Positions 55,881 to 64,000 of a stretch of DNA of 64,000 nucleotides are shown here, one piece after another. The stretch spans positions 1 to 64,000 of the forward strand of contig CAIYOB010001247.1 of NCBI GenBank assembly GCA_903927685.1, read 5' to 3'. The notes under the pieces were generated by a model. That model ran no database searches and was not told where the DNA came from. It was given only the letters and a program-made list of their open reading frames with translations. The translations under genes and the position numbers were made by a program. Source of the DNA: an uncultured Planctomycetaceae bacterium (lineage in GTDB: Bacteria > Planctomycetota > Planctomycetia > Pirellulales > Pirellulaceae). The first letter of the stretch is position 1; every line of letters starts with the position of its first letter.

Positions 55881-58800
55881 CCGGTGGTCGCGGTCCTGGG
55901 AGCCGATGGCAGGACACGGGACTGAGGCATTCCGCGCGACGACAAGGGCGCAAGAGCCGCCGGGACTTCGGATGGCCACGCGGCCCAGAAGACGTCGCGT
56001 ATGGGTGCGCGCTGTGCCTCGCCGGCCGCCGCCCCTTCGCCTTCCGCAGCGCCGCTCCGGCGATTCAGGAAGTTGATCACCAGCAACACGTCCAAAGGCT
56101 GCGCGAAGCCGTCGCCGCTGACGTCGAAGTACAAGTCCGGGAAGGTGGGCAGGGCGGCGGCGGTTAGCAGTCCGATTGGATCGTGATAGCGCGGCCCGTT
56201 CAGCTCGTTGATCACCAGCAACACGTCCTGTGGCTCGCCCGTGCCGTCGGCATCGACGTCGAATCGGTCGAGCGGATTCTGCCAGTCGGCGGGGCCGCTG
56301 AGCAGCAGGCGGGTGCCGGCCTGCTGCAACACGCGAAAGAACCCGCCGTCCGCGACCTGCGTGCCCGTCAGCGTCCAGCCGGGGCCGGGGCTGACCGTGT
56401 CGTCCAGGTTCGCCAGAACGCGGAGTTCCTTCGTCGCGTCGGTCACTTCGTCCACCGCGGCCTTGTTGAGCGACAAAGCGTTGGCGGCGGCTCGGACGTC
56501 GATCGCGTGCAGGTTGGCGAGCTGCCGTTGGGCCGGATCGGTCAAGTCGAGCGACGCGTTGCCGCTCAAGAGGCTGAGCGTGTTCCGCGCCGCGCCACCG
56601 TGGAAGAACAGGTTTGCCGTGCGGCTGCCGGCACCGGCCAGCGTCAGGTGGTCGTTCCCACCGGCGCCGATCACGACCAGCCCTTCGGCCGGCGCAGGAT
56701 CGCCTCCGGCGCGATCGACGATCACCTGCAGATCGTCACCGGGGGTGGCCAAGGTCAGCCGCCGCAGCGCGGCCAGCGGCTCGCGCAGCAGTTCCGTCGC
56801 GTCCTGCCGCGTGACAACCACGTCGCCACCGTCCCGCCAGACTCGGAATGGACCGCCCGCGGCGGGAAGCGCGAGCATGAGCAGCGGTCGCGGATCGAGC
56901 GCACCGTAACCGACATTGTTGGCTTCGTCGGCTTCGGCGATCGCGGACCCCGCATCGGCAACGACGAAGCCTGCGTGCGCGCCGCCCAACTCGGCCTGGG
57001 CGTTGTTGACGACGAACGTCACCATCGTGCCACCGCCCGCTGGAAGCGCGTCGCTGATAATCTGAGTGCCGAGCAGCGTGCCGCTCGCCGGATCGTCCTG
57101 ACGCAACTGGACGGCAAACGGCCCGAACGTCGGGCTGCCGCCATGATTCGTGATCCCAACGGTCACGGTGATCGTGTCGCCGGCGAGCGACGTGTCCACG
57201 AATTCGACCACCAGGTCCGGCTGCAGCGCAATCAGCGATGCAGCGTTGTTAGCCTCGTTGGTTTCGGCGAGCAGCTGATTTGGGTCGGCTTCCGCCGTCA
57301 GTGCGTGCGGCGCGGCAGCGGTCAGCGGCACCAGCCAATCGAACATCACTTGGACGCTCTGTCCGGCAGCCAACAGCGGTACGGCCTGGGCCGCACCGAT
57401 CGGCGTTCCGTCGTCGCGGAGCGTCAAGGTGCTGGCGGGCGTCGGATAATCGCCGACGTTGCGGACCGTGGCCGTGACCTGCACAACGCTGCCGGGACTC
57501 GGTTGCGGTGTCGAAAGCGTGACGTTCGTAACCGCCAGGTCGTACCCGAGCGTCCGAGCCGCCGTCGCCAGCCGCGAGGTCGTCAGCGTCGGCACCATGA
57601 TCGGATCACCCGCTTCCGCTTCCCCATTGCCCTGTCCACCACTACCGCCGTCCGGTGCGGGCTCGGTGTCCACTTCACGTTCCAGGTGCAGCACTTCCAG
57701 TTGCCCGTCGTCGTTGACAAAAGGATTGAACCACCACTCCAGTTCCGGGCTGTCCGTGAACTGCGCCGGCGGACTCCAGTCGCCGCTGCCGCCCTCGCGC
57801 ACCGAGTAGAAGATGTCCGGGCCGGTTTGGGAGTAGCCCTGCCAGACGACGAGCGGTTGGCCGCCGCCGTCAAGGATCAGCCGCGGATCGCTGATCGCAT
57901 CCGTCTGGATCGCCAACGCGGGAGGCGAGAATGCGCCGCCCTCGAACCGCGTGAAGAACAGCTGATCCGCCACGTGGTTTTCCTCGGCGCTCAGCGGCAC
58001 GCCCGCTTTGACCCACGTGACGTTCGCCCGGTTCTGGCTGTCGTAGACCACGCGCGGCTGCACGTCGGCCAGACCGTCGGCCGTGGCCGCCAGCAAGCTC
58101 GGCGCGGACCAAGCGGTCCCATTCCAGGTCGCGGCCTGCACCGTGCGGTCGCGGTCCGTCGTCGCGTTGCCGTCGCCGTCCTCGCTCCACACCAGCAGCC
58201 CGCCGTTGCCCAGCGCGAACTGCGGGACCTCATTCGTCGCGACGCCGCCGACCGCAACCGCTGGTGCCGACCAGGCGGCGCCGTCCCACTGGGCGAACAC
58301 GAAGTCTGCGCTCAGCGGCGCCGGATCGTCGGGGAAGATCGGCGAGTCGTTGCCGCTGTCGCGAAGCCAGACCGCCATCACGCTCCCGCTGGCGTCGGCC
58401 TGTAACCGCGGCAGAAAATCCATCGCGGCGTTGTCGGTCAACGGTGCGGGCGCGCTCCATGTGCCGGTGGCCGCAAGGCGGATTGCGTACACAATCTCCA
58501 AATCGCCGCGCAGCGTATGCGGATCGGCGTTGGCGGCGTCAGCCACGGGGTTCTTTAGCCGCGTCCACATCGCCACCGCGTTGCCCGCGGCGTCGTACGC
58601 GACCGTCGGCGCGTCGTCCAGCAGCGTATCGTCGGTCAACTGCACCGGCGCGGCCCACGCATTGCCGTCCCAGCTCGAGGCGAACAGTTCCAAGTGCTGG
58701 CCGTCGGGCTTGTCGGGATCTTCGCTGAGGAAGACCAGCGTCATCGCGCCGTCAGCCGCGCGGGCCAGCGCGGGCTTGGCATACGGATACAGGGCGGCCG

Positions 58801-61800
58801 GCAAGCCCGCGCTGGCGGACTCGCCCTCCGAGGTCGGCCCGCGCGGAACGAACCGCGGCAGCAATTCAAAGTCGGTGAACACGCGCGGCGGCCCCAACAG
58901 GTTCTCGCCCTCTCCAGCGGCGCCGGCTTGGCAGGCAGTGGCCACGAAGGGAAACTGGAAGGTCTTCTGTGCCGCGAAGGCCAGGAACGTGGCCTTGAGG
59001 CGCGCGAAGACGCTGGCCGCCGCACTCTTCTCCACGCACGGCTCGCCGTCCAATTCAAACTCGCCGCGCAGCCGCCCGCCCACACCGACCTCGACGGTCG
59101 CCACGCCGCTTTGCCCGACGGAAAAGATCGCCTCCAGCGCGGGCTCCAGCCCGAGGATGACGTCCTCCTTCCAGCCCAGCTCCTTCTTGTTCGTTTCCGC
59201 ATTCGTCGCTTCCACGACGTCGAACGTCGCGTCCACTCCCAGGCTCAATTTGCCCTGAGCCTTGATGAACGACGCGGGCGGCGGGAACGGGACCTTGGGC
59301 GTGGTGACGTTGCCGTCCAGCCGAAGCGTGGCGGTCAGTTTGTCGAGTTTCAGATCGCTACCCTCGATCTTGAAAGTCCCTCTCGCCCGCAGCGCCGCCG
59401 ACCCGCCGATGCTGCCGAAATCCGACGCCCCCACGTCTTTTCCGGCGACTTCGGCTTCGAGCTTCCCCTCGCCTTCCAGGCTGCCCGTCTTGTCCGACCG
59501 AATCTCGGCCCGCAGGGCGAACTGCGGGATCTTGGGACCGAACGCGCCGCCTGCCAGGCCGATTCGGTCGACGGGCAAGCCGAACTCCCCTTGGGTCCCC
59601 GCCGCAAGCTGCGGAAAGAACACGCCCGCTTTGTAGATCGCGATCTTGTCGTACTGCGCCCCGGCCGGTGTCTCGGCCACCGTCCAGAACGGATTCGTCA
59701 CGCCGTCGACGTTGATCCAATCCACCGAGTCGAAGACGTTGAATTGCAGCGTCGAGTACTCGGAGTATAAGAAGTGCAGGTCCGTGTCCGCGCGGAACTG
59801 GACCAGCTTCAGCCCCGGCGAACCGCTGGGCGACAGGTCCTTGCCCAGGTCGATCGAGACGGTCGCGATGCCGAACGGATTGGCGACGGGCCGCGAATCG
59901 ACTACGGTGCCTCCGGCGAACACGTTCACGGTCGGCTGGATGTCAGCGGCGACCTGGCTGTCGTCCAGATCGCCGTTCCAATCGACGGTCAGGTCGAACT
60001 TGTTCGGCAGGCTGACGCCGTTCAGGTAATACGCCTCGGGCTTGAACTCGGACGTAATCTCGACAATCCGCGGCCGCGGATCGACGGTGATCTGCACGCT
60101 GGCCGTGTTCGGTGCCACCGGCATCTCGGCAATCGCGTCCAGCGGGTCAGCCTCGATGACAAGATTCAGCGTCGTGGGGGCGCCCAACTCGCCCTTGGGG
60201 AACAGGTCCGTCACGTCCCACTCGCCGTTCAAACTTTGCCGTTCGGCGGGCTCCAGCGTGACGGTGTGGACGGCGACCAACTGCCCATCGCCCTTGAGAT
60301 GCACGACCGCGTCCGTCGCCTCCGACGTGCCGACGTTGGCCACCATGGCCTCGTACGGCAGAATGAACCGAGCGCCGCGACGTTCGATCTCCAGCGCGCT
60401 GAATTGTCCCAGCGTCACGGTCAGGTCGGGCATCCGCAGCGGGCCGGAGAATTCGGACGTGTTCCCCTCCGGGTCCGTGGCCGTGGCGGTGAGCACCTGT
60501 TTGCCACGCAGGAACTCGGGGGCCAGGGAGAAGTCGAAGAAGACGACGCCGTTCTGGTCGGTCTCGACCACTTGGTCTTCGATCCACGCCTGGCCTTCGC
60601 CATGGCCGGAGACGTCTTCTTGTTCGTTGTGATAGAGGTCGATCGTAAACGTGGTGTTGGGCGTGCTCCGCAGTTCGCCCAGCAACGTGCCGTTCTGATG
60701 TAGAGCAAACAGTTGGGGGAAGTTTTGCAGCCGGTTGGGAAGCGAATCGGGGCTGCCGTCGGCATCCAGTTCGTCGTTGGCGGTGACGCCGTCGCCGCCG
60801 AGGTCGATGCCGAGCCCGTGGTTGGCGAAGATCGAGTTCCGTTGCACCCGGTTGCCGGTGGCCGTGTCGCCCTGGATGATCACGCCCGCCGCGCCATTGT
60901 TCGCGATCGTGTTTTCGGGCAACTGCACGCCGCCCCCCGCGCCGTCCGAAACGAAACCGCCGACGAAATTGTCCGCCCCGTCCACGATCCAGACGCCATG
61001 CACAGAATTGTGCAGAAAATCGTCGAGCCGACCCTGAAAATCGGTTCCCACACGGTTGCCGCCGAACAGGTTCCCGGTCGCTGTTTCGCCGCTGATCTTG
61101 ATGCCGTTCAAGTTGGCCGCGATCGTATTCCCGGTTAGCGCCGTCTCGCCGGGCTTCGACGCCCCGATGCGGTTGTCGGCGGCATTGAGGATATGAATGC
61201 CGTGGCCGATGTTGGCCCGCGGGTCGAGCCCAGTGGACGTCGTGCCGATCAAATTGGCCCCCACCAGGTTTCCCGTGGCGGTGGCCCCTTCGATCTTCAC
61301 GCCGTCTCCCGAGTTCCCGGCGATCGTGTTGCCGAGGAAGTTTGGGTGGTTGGGCGGCTCGGAGAACGCGCCGCCGATGATGTTCCCGGCCGCGTTCAGG
61401 ATGTAGACGCCGCTTAGGTCGTTCTGAACCCGGCCCGCGCCCGTCGCGTCGGTGCCGATCCAGTTGCCGGCGACCACGTTGCCCGTCGCCTCGTCGCCGT
61501 CGATCCGGACTCCGTCGCGGGCGTTCCCGGAGATCAGGTTGCGCACAAAGCTGGTGCCGCTGGACTGGCCAATGACGTTGTTCGACGCCCGCAGTATCCG
61601 CACGCCGTTGTGGCCGTTGCCGATGTCGGCCATTCCCGTCGCGTCCGTGCCGATATAGTTGCCCTTGACGACGTTGTTCGTCGCCCCGGCCAGCGCGATG
61701 ATCACGCCGTCCAGGTTGTTGCCGGAGATGACGTTACGGCTGGCAGGCGAGTCGCCGCCGATCGTATTGTTGGCGGCATTCGAGTCGATATGCACGCCGC

Positions 61801-63190
61801 GGGCCCCGTTGCTGGAAGCCGCCGCGCCGGTCGCATCCACGCCGATGTAATTGCCTTCGACCACGTTGTTATTGGCGCCGGAAGCTAGGTTCGTGCCGAT
61901 GAACACGCCGTCGCCGTTGTTGGCGGAGATGATGTTTCGCGCGGCGGCGGTGGTGCCGCCCACGAAGTTGTTGCTGGCGCCGTTCAGGCTCACGCCGTCC
62001 CCTTGATTCGGCATGGCGTAGATGCCGGTCGGGTCCATGCCGATCTTGTTGCCCTGGATCTTGTTTCCGGTTGCGGCGGGACCGATCACGTGGACGCCGG
62101 CGCCCCAGATGCCGGCCGAGGCGTCGCCCAGGCTGGCCGAGATCACGTTGCCGAGGACCTCGACCGGCCCGCCCGGCAAGTCGCCGCCGATCACGTTGTT
62201 CGGCCGAAAGATCTCGATCGCCTCGATGTTGCCCAGGCTCGCCGAGCCGTCCGCCGTCGTGCCGATCTTGTTCCCGACGATATAGTTTCCGCTCGAGCCG
62301 CCATCGATCAACACGCCGATGCGGTTGCCGGAGATCACGTTGCCGGCCGCCCCGGGACCACCGATTACGTTGCCGCCACCCAACGAGATGCGGATGCCCT
62401 GGCCGGCATTGCCGGGCTGGGCAAGACCGTTGCCGGTGGCCACCGTCCCCGTGACGTCGGTGCCGATGTAGTTGCCGATGATCTGGTTGTTGTCCGAAGC
62501 GGTCTGGCCCTGGAGGAGAATCCCGAGATTGGTGTTGCCCGAGATGATGTTGCGGTCGGCCTCGGTCGTGCCGCCGATCGTGTTGTTCGTCCCGCCGACC
62601 CGGATGCCGACGCGGTTCGGCGCCGCGGCGGTGCCGGCCAGGTTCACGCCGATGTGACAGCCGACGACCAGCGCGTTGTCACTGCCGATGATGATCCCGT
62701 CGCCGAAGTTGTTCACGACCAGGTTGCGGACGACCGACCCATCGGCATCCTCCCGCAACGCGAGGCCGACAAAATCGTTGGGGCCGCTGAGCACGATCTT
62801 CCCGGCCGGCGCGTCGATCGTAACGGGATTGAAGAACGAGATGCCATTGGTCGCGATGACCGAGCCGGCGGGGATGGCGAACGTGATCGTGTCGTGACCG
62901 GGCGACGCATCCGCGTTGTCCCGCGCGGCCCGCAGCGTACAAGTGCTTTCATCCGGCACTTGGACCTGCGACTCCGGCGGTCCTTCCCAGTGCCAACTCA
63001 CCGCGCACGCTCCGTCGTCGACGTCGTAGTCCAGGCCATCGCCCGCACTGTCCACGACCGGATTGGCGACAGCCAGCAGCCACCGGGGCTCGAGCCGCTC
63101 CAAAGAGAGCGATCTCCGCCGCCCACGCTGCGCCGCCCGTCGCCCGTGACGTTTCGTCCAGCCGCCGTTCGTGTGAGGCAATCGCGTCAT
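55733..63190 (-). CDS. Exported beta-helix/CARDB/dockerin-like giant protein
   Basis: A 2485-residue protein starting at ATG 63190 with AAGGGG 8 bases upstream. Order: basic N-terminus and export motif ERLEPRWLLA (residues 31-40); a CTLRAA segment of the CSLREAI type; about 700 residues of parallel beta-helix repeats with the unit N-IIGNYIGTD-TGT---GN; CARDB-like domains (PDLTVTLGQFSALEIERRGA, later YDLAVTNVTLSTPQPSPGS and PDLVVEFVDT); a long region with WDG-W-AP repeats like a propeller; and a C-terminal dockerin-like pair (DVDADGTGEPQDVLLVINEL; DVSGDGFAQPLDVLLVINFL). Likely cell-surface or secreted, perhaps polysaccharide binding. It is 26 bases after the upstream propeller gene, hence one operon. 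Confidence 0.88.
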   Translation of the reverse strand: MTRLPHTNGGWTKRHGRRAAQRGRRRSLSLERLEPRWLLAVANPVVDSAGDGLDYDVDDGACAVSWHWEGPPESQVQVPDESTCTLRAARDNADASPGHDTITFAIPAGSVIATNGISFFNPVTIDAPAGKIVLSGPNDFVGLALREDADGSVVRNLVVNNFGDGIIIGSDNALVVGCHIGVNLAGTAAAPNRVGIRVGGTNNTIGGTTEADRNIISGNTNLGILLQGQTASDNNQIIGNYIGTDVTGTVATGNGLAQPGNAGQGIRISLGGGNVIGGPGAAGNVISGNRIGVLIDGGSSGNYIVGNKIGTTADGSASLGNIEAIEIFRPNNVIGGDLPGGPVEVLGNVISASLGDASAGIWGAGVHVIGPAATGNKIQGNKIGMDPTGIYAMPNQGDGVSLNGASNNFVGGTTAAARNIISANNGDGVFIGTNLASGANNNVVEGNYIGVDATGAAASSNGARGVHIDSNAANNTIGGDSPASRNVISGNNLDGVIIALAGATNNVVKGNYIGTDATGMADIGNGHNGVRILRASNNVIGQSSGTSFVRNLISGNARDGVRIDGDEATGNVVAGNWIGTDATGAGRVQNDLSGVYILNAAGNIIGGAFSEPPNHPNFLGNTIAGNSGDGVKIEGATATGNLVGANLIGTTSTGLDPRANIGHGIHILNAADNRIGASKPGETALTGNTIAANLNGIKISGETATGNLFGGNRVGTDFQGRLDDFLHNSVHGVWIVDGADNFVGGFVSDGAGGGVQLPENTIANNGAAGVIIQGDTATGNRVQRNSIFANHGLGIDLGGDGVTANDELDADGSPDSLPNRLQNFPQLFALHQNGTLLGELRSTPNTTFTIDLYHNEQEDVSGHGEGQAWIEDQVVETDQNGVVFFDFSLAPEFLRGKQVLTATATDPEGNTSEFSGPLRMPDLTVTLGQFSALEIERRGARFILPYEAMVANVGTSEATDAVVHLKGDGQLVAVHTVTLEPAERQSLNGEWDVTDLFPKGELGAPTTLNLVIEADPLDAIAEMPVAPNTASVQITVDPRPRIVEITSEFKPEAYYLNGVSLPNKFDLTVDWNGDLDDSQVAADIQPTVNVFAGGTVVDSRPVANPFGIATVSIDLGKDLSPSGSPGLKLVQFRADTDLHFLYSEYSTLQFNVFDSVDWINVDGVTNPFWTVAETPAGAQYDKIAIYKAGVFFPQLAAGTQGEFGLPVDRIGLAGGAFGPKIPQFALRAEIRSDKTGSLEGEGKLEAEVAGKDVGASDFGSIGGSAALRARGTFKIEGSDLKLDKLTATLRLDGNVTTPKVPFPPPASFIKAQGKLSLGVDATFDVVEATNAETNKKELGWKEDVILGLEPALEAIFSVGQSGVATVEVGVGGRLRGEFELDGEPCVEKSAAASVFARLKATFLAFAAQKTFQFPFVATACQAGAAGEGENLLGPPRVFTDFELLPRFVPRGPTSEGESASAGLPAALYPYAKPALARAADGAMTLVFLSEDPDKPDGQHLELFASSWDGNAWAAPVQLTDDTLLDDAPTVAYDAAGNAVAMWTRLKNPVADAANADPHTLRGDLEIVYAIRLAATGTWSAPAPLTDNAAMDFLPRLQADASGSVMAVWLRDSGNDSPIFPDDPAPLSADFVFAQWDGAAWSAPAVAVGGVATNEVPQFALGNGGLLVWSEDGDGNATTDRDRTVQAATWNGTAWSAPSLLAATADGLADVQPRVVYDSQNRANVTWVKAGVPLSAEENHVADQLFFTRFEGGAFSPPALAIQTDAISDPRLILDGGGQPLVVWQGYSQTGPDIFYSVREGGSGDWSPPAQFTDSPELEWWFNPFVNDDGQLEVLHLEREVDTEPAPDGGSGGQGNGEAEAGDPIMVPTLTTSRLATAARTLGYDLAVTNVTLSTPQPSPGSVVQVTATVRNVGDYPTPASTLTLRDDGTPIGAAQAVPLLAAGQSVQVMFDWLVPLTAAAPHALTAEADPNQLLAETNEANNAASLIALQPDLVVEFVDTSLAGDTITVTVGITNHGGSPTFGPFAVQLRQDDPASGTLLGTQIISDALPAGGGTMVTFVVNNAQAELGGAHAGFVVADAGSAIAEADEANNVGYGALDPRPLLMLALPAAGGPFRVWRDGGDVVVTRQDATELLREPLAALRRLTLATPGDDLQVIVDRAGGDPAPAEGLVVIGAGGNDHLTLAGAGSRTANLFFHGGAARNTLSLLSGNASLDLTDPAQRQLANLHAIDVRAAANALSLNKAAVDEVTDATKELRVLANLDDTVSPGPGWTLTGTQVADGGFFRVLQQAGTRLLLSGPADWQNPLDRFDVDADGTGEPQDVLLVINELNGPRYHDPIGLLTAAALPTFPDLYFDVSGDGFAQPLDVLLVINFLNRRSGAAEGEGAAAGEAQRAPIRDVFWAAWPSEVPAALAPLSSRGMPQSRVLPSAPRTATTGQAPFARQDARRVASPAPASASSAGKVACQIDARLLDTLLADFDAEGDC

Positions 63191-63216
63191 CACAAGGCCC
63201 CTTACCGGAGGCACAG

Positions 63217-64000
63217 TCACACAAAGATTCCCTGCATGAGCACCGGCTTGACATTCCCCGCGGGCTGCCGGACCTGGACGGATCGAGCGACGCACATGGA
63301 ACGTAAGTCCAGTTCACGGAGGACCGCATCCATGCTGGCCATCATGTAAAACCGAGAAGGCTGATCGTCGTAGACCTTCGTCGTGTGCCCCTGAGTCTTG
63401 TCGTCGACGGTGGCTGGAACCGAACTGGTCACTTGAATGTCTCCGAGTTTGCAGGTCCGGTCTGCGTCGATCACCGTAACGTGCTGGGCCAAATGGTTGA
63501 TCACCACGGCATGGGTTCGGCTATCGAACGTAGTGAAGCGGGTATGACCGCAACCGGAACCCGTGGGGATCTTGGCGACCAGCGCATCGCCGGTGAGGTT
63601 CCTCTTGTCCAGAACGTACATGAAGCCCTCGTTCGAACCGACGTAGAGGTGTCCGTGGTTTGGATCTTCATCGACGTGGTGGGCTCCCGCCCGCGGCAGA
63701 TCGGCCCGCCCCACGGGCAGGTGAACGTGGGCCACGACCTCGAACGCGCTTTCGCCGGCTTCGCGAATGGCCAGGATCGAGGGCGGCAGCCGCCCCTTCT
63801 GACTGCCTTCACACAGGGCATACCACAATGTCTTATCGGTGCGGTCCTGGACCAGGTGATGCACGGAGGTCGGCGTGTTGATGCTCCACAGTCTCATCCC
63901 GTCGGGGTAGCGAAACACGGCGAGCCTCCTGCGGACGCGGTCCACGAGGAAGAACCGCTGTGCGCCGCTGCCGGCGTCCGGCAGCCAAGCTTCATGCCCC
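63217..64000 (-). CDS. Beta-propeller protein, YVTN-like (partial)
   Basis: The frame is open to the window edge, so the 5' end is missing; 260 codons are visible. Repeats such as DPNHGHLYVGSNEGFMYVLD, TTFDSRTHAVVINHLAQHVT and the GCGHT stretch resemble YVTN/YncE-type blades. The N-terminal visible part includes RFFLVDRVRRRLAVFRYPDG and HLVQDRTDKTLWYALCEGS. No enzyme motif is seen. It precedes the beta-helix giant by 26 bases on the same strand; both are probably exported and may act together at the cell surface. Confidence 0.7.
   Translation of the reverse strand, partial: GHEAWLPDAGSGAQRFFLVDRVRRRLAVFRYPDGMRLWSINTPTSVHHLVQDRTDKTLWYALCEGSQKGRLPPSILAIREAGESAFEVVAHVHLPVGRADLPRAGAHHVDEDPNHGHLYVGSNEGFMYVLDKRNLTGDALVAKIPTGSGCGHTRFTTFDSRTHAVVINHLAQHVTVIDADRTCKLGDIQVTSSVPATVDDKTQGHTTKVYDDQPSRFYMMASMDAVLRELDLRSMCVARSVQVRQPAGNVKPVLMQGIFV

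Noticed and set aside
59800..62950. Regular repeats that might suggest a CRISPR array or satellite
   Set aside because: The periodicity is coding: it reads as parallel beta-helix repeats in one minus-strand frame, without constant repeat/spacer structure.
62003..63349. 448-codon + strand frame opposite the beta-helix gene
   Set aside because: Arises from the repeated GNxIGTD units read in antisense; composition is repetitive and no start signal is seen.

Overview
The window is high-GC (about 65%) bacterial chromosome from a planctomycete, most likely of the Pirellulales type. Three things point there: exported giant proteins carrying the LEPR-x-LL(A/S) / EPLEDRRL N-terminal motif, dockerin-like and CARDB/PPC modules, and intergenic palindromes of the CGACCCAACGGGGAGCG kind. 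No rRNA, tRNA or CRISPR array was seen.

Region 1 (1-12.1 kb, + strand) is an accessory module of about 16 short genes, each with its own ribosome binding site. It holds a Ycf46-like AAA+ ATPase, a DUF3150-like coiled-coil protein, DUF6117-like and DUF6927-like proteins, a protein that looks like a DNA sliding clamp, and a RecB/Cas4-like Fe-S nuclease. Many gaps hold a GC-rich inverted repeat, and the module closes with a strong rho-independent terminator at 12058-12105. Several members are broken by in-frame stops or frameshifts, so the module looks mobile and partly decayed.

Region 2 (39.07 down to 12.35 kb, - strand) is an almost continuous respiratory operon. An Rrf2-family Fe-S regulator is followed by a diheme cytochrome c (narC-like), narGHJI, two NarK-type transporters and alternative complex III (actA, actB, actC, an actD-actE fusion, actF). 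Then come small genes, a broken Calx-beta/PKD exported protein, a membrane multiheme cytochrome c and a CRTAC1-type FG-GAP/UnbV protein. The gene order narC-G-H-J-I-K-K matches what is known from Thermus. The genes together suggest nitrate respiration: NarK proteins exchange nitrate and nitrite, NarGHI oxidises quinol with nitrate, and complex III with the c-type cytochromes gives a second quinol outlet. Palindromic repeats sit in several gaps. A related motif (TTGTTGAT-N6-ATCA, then TATATT) occurs at four places in or beside this operon.

Region 3 (39.5-64 kb) holds exported giants. A 5178-residue + strand protein combines a dockerin-like pair, a vanadium-haloperoxidase-type domain with all active-site motifs, two HExxH zinc-protease-like sites, beta-propeller and PA14 modules and about 17 PPC-like repeats. 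Convergent to it are a 2485-residue beta-helix/CARDB/dockerin protein and a truncated beta-propeller protein running off the window end. Remnants of a GxxExxY protein and another mobile-type gene lie between the giants.
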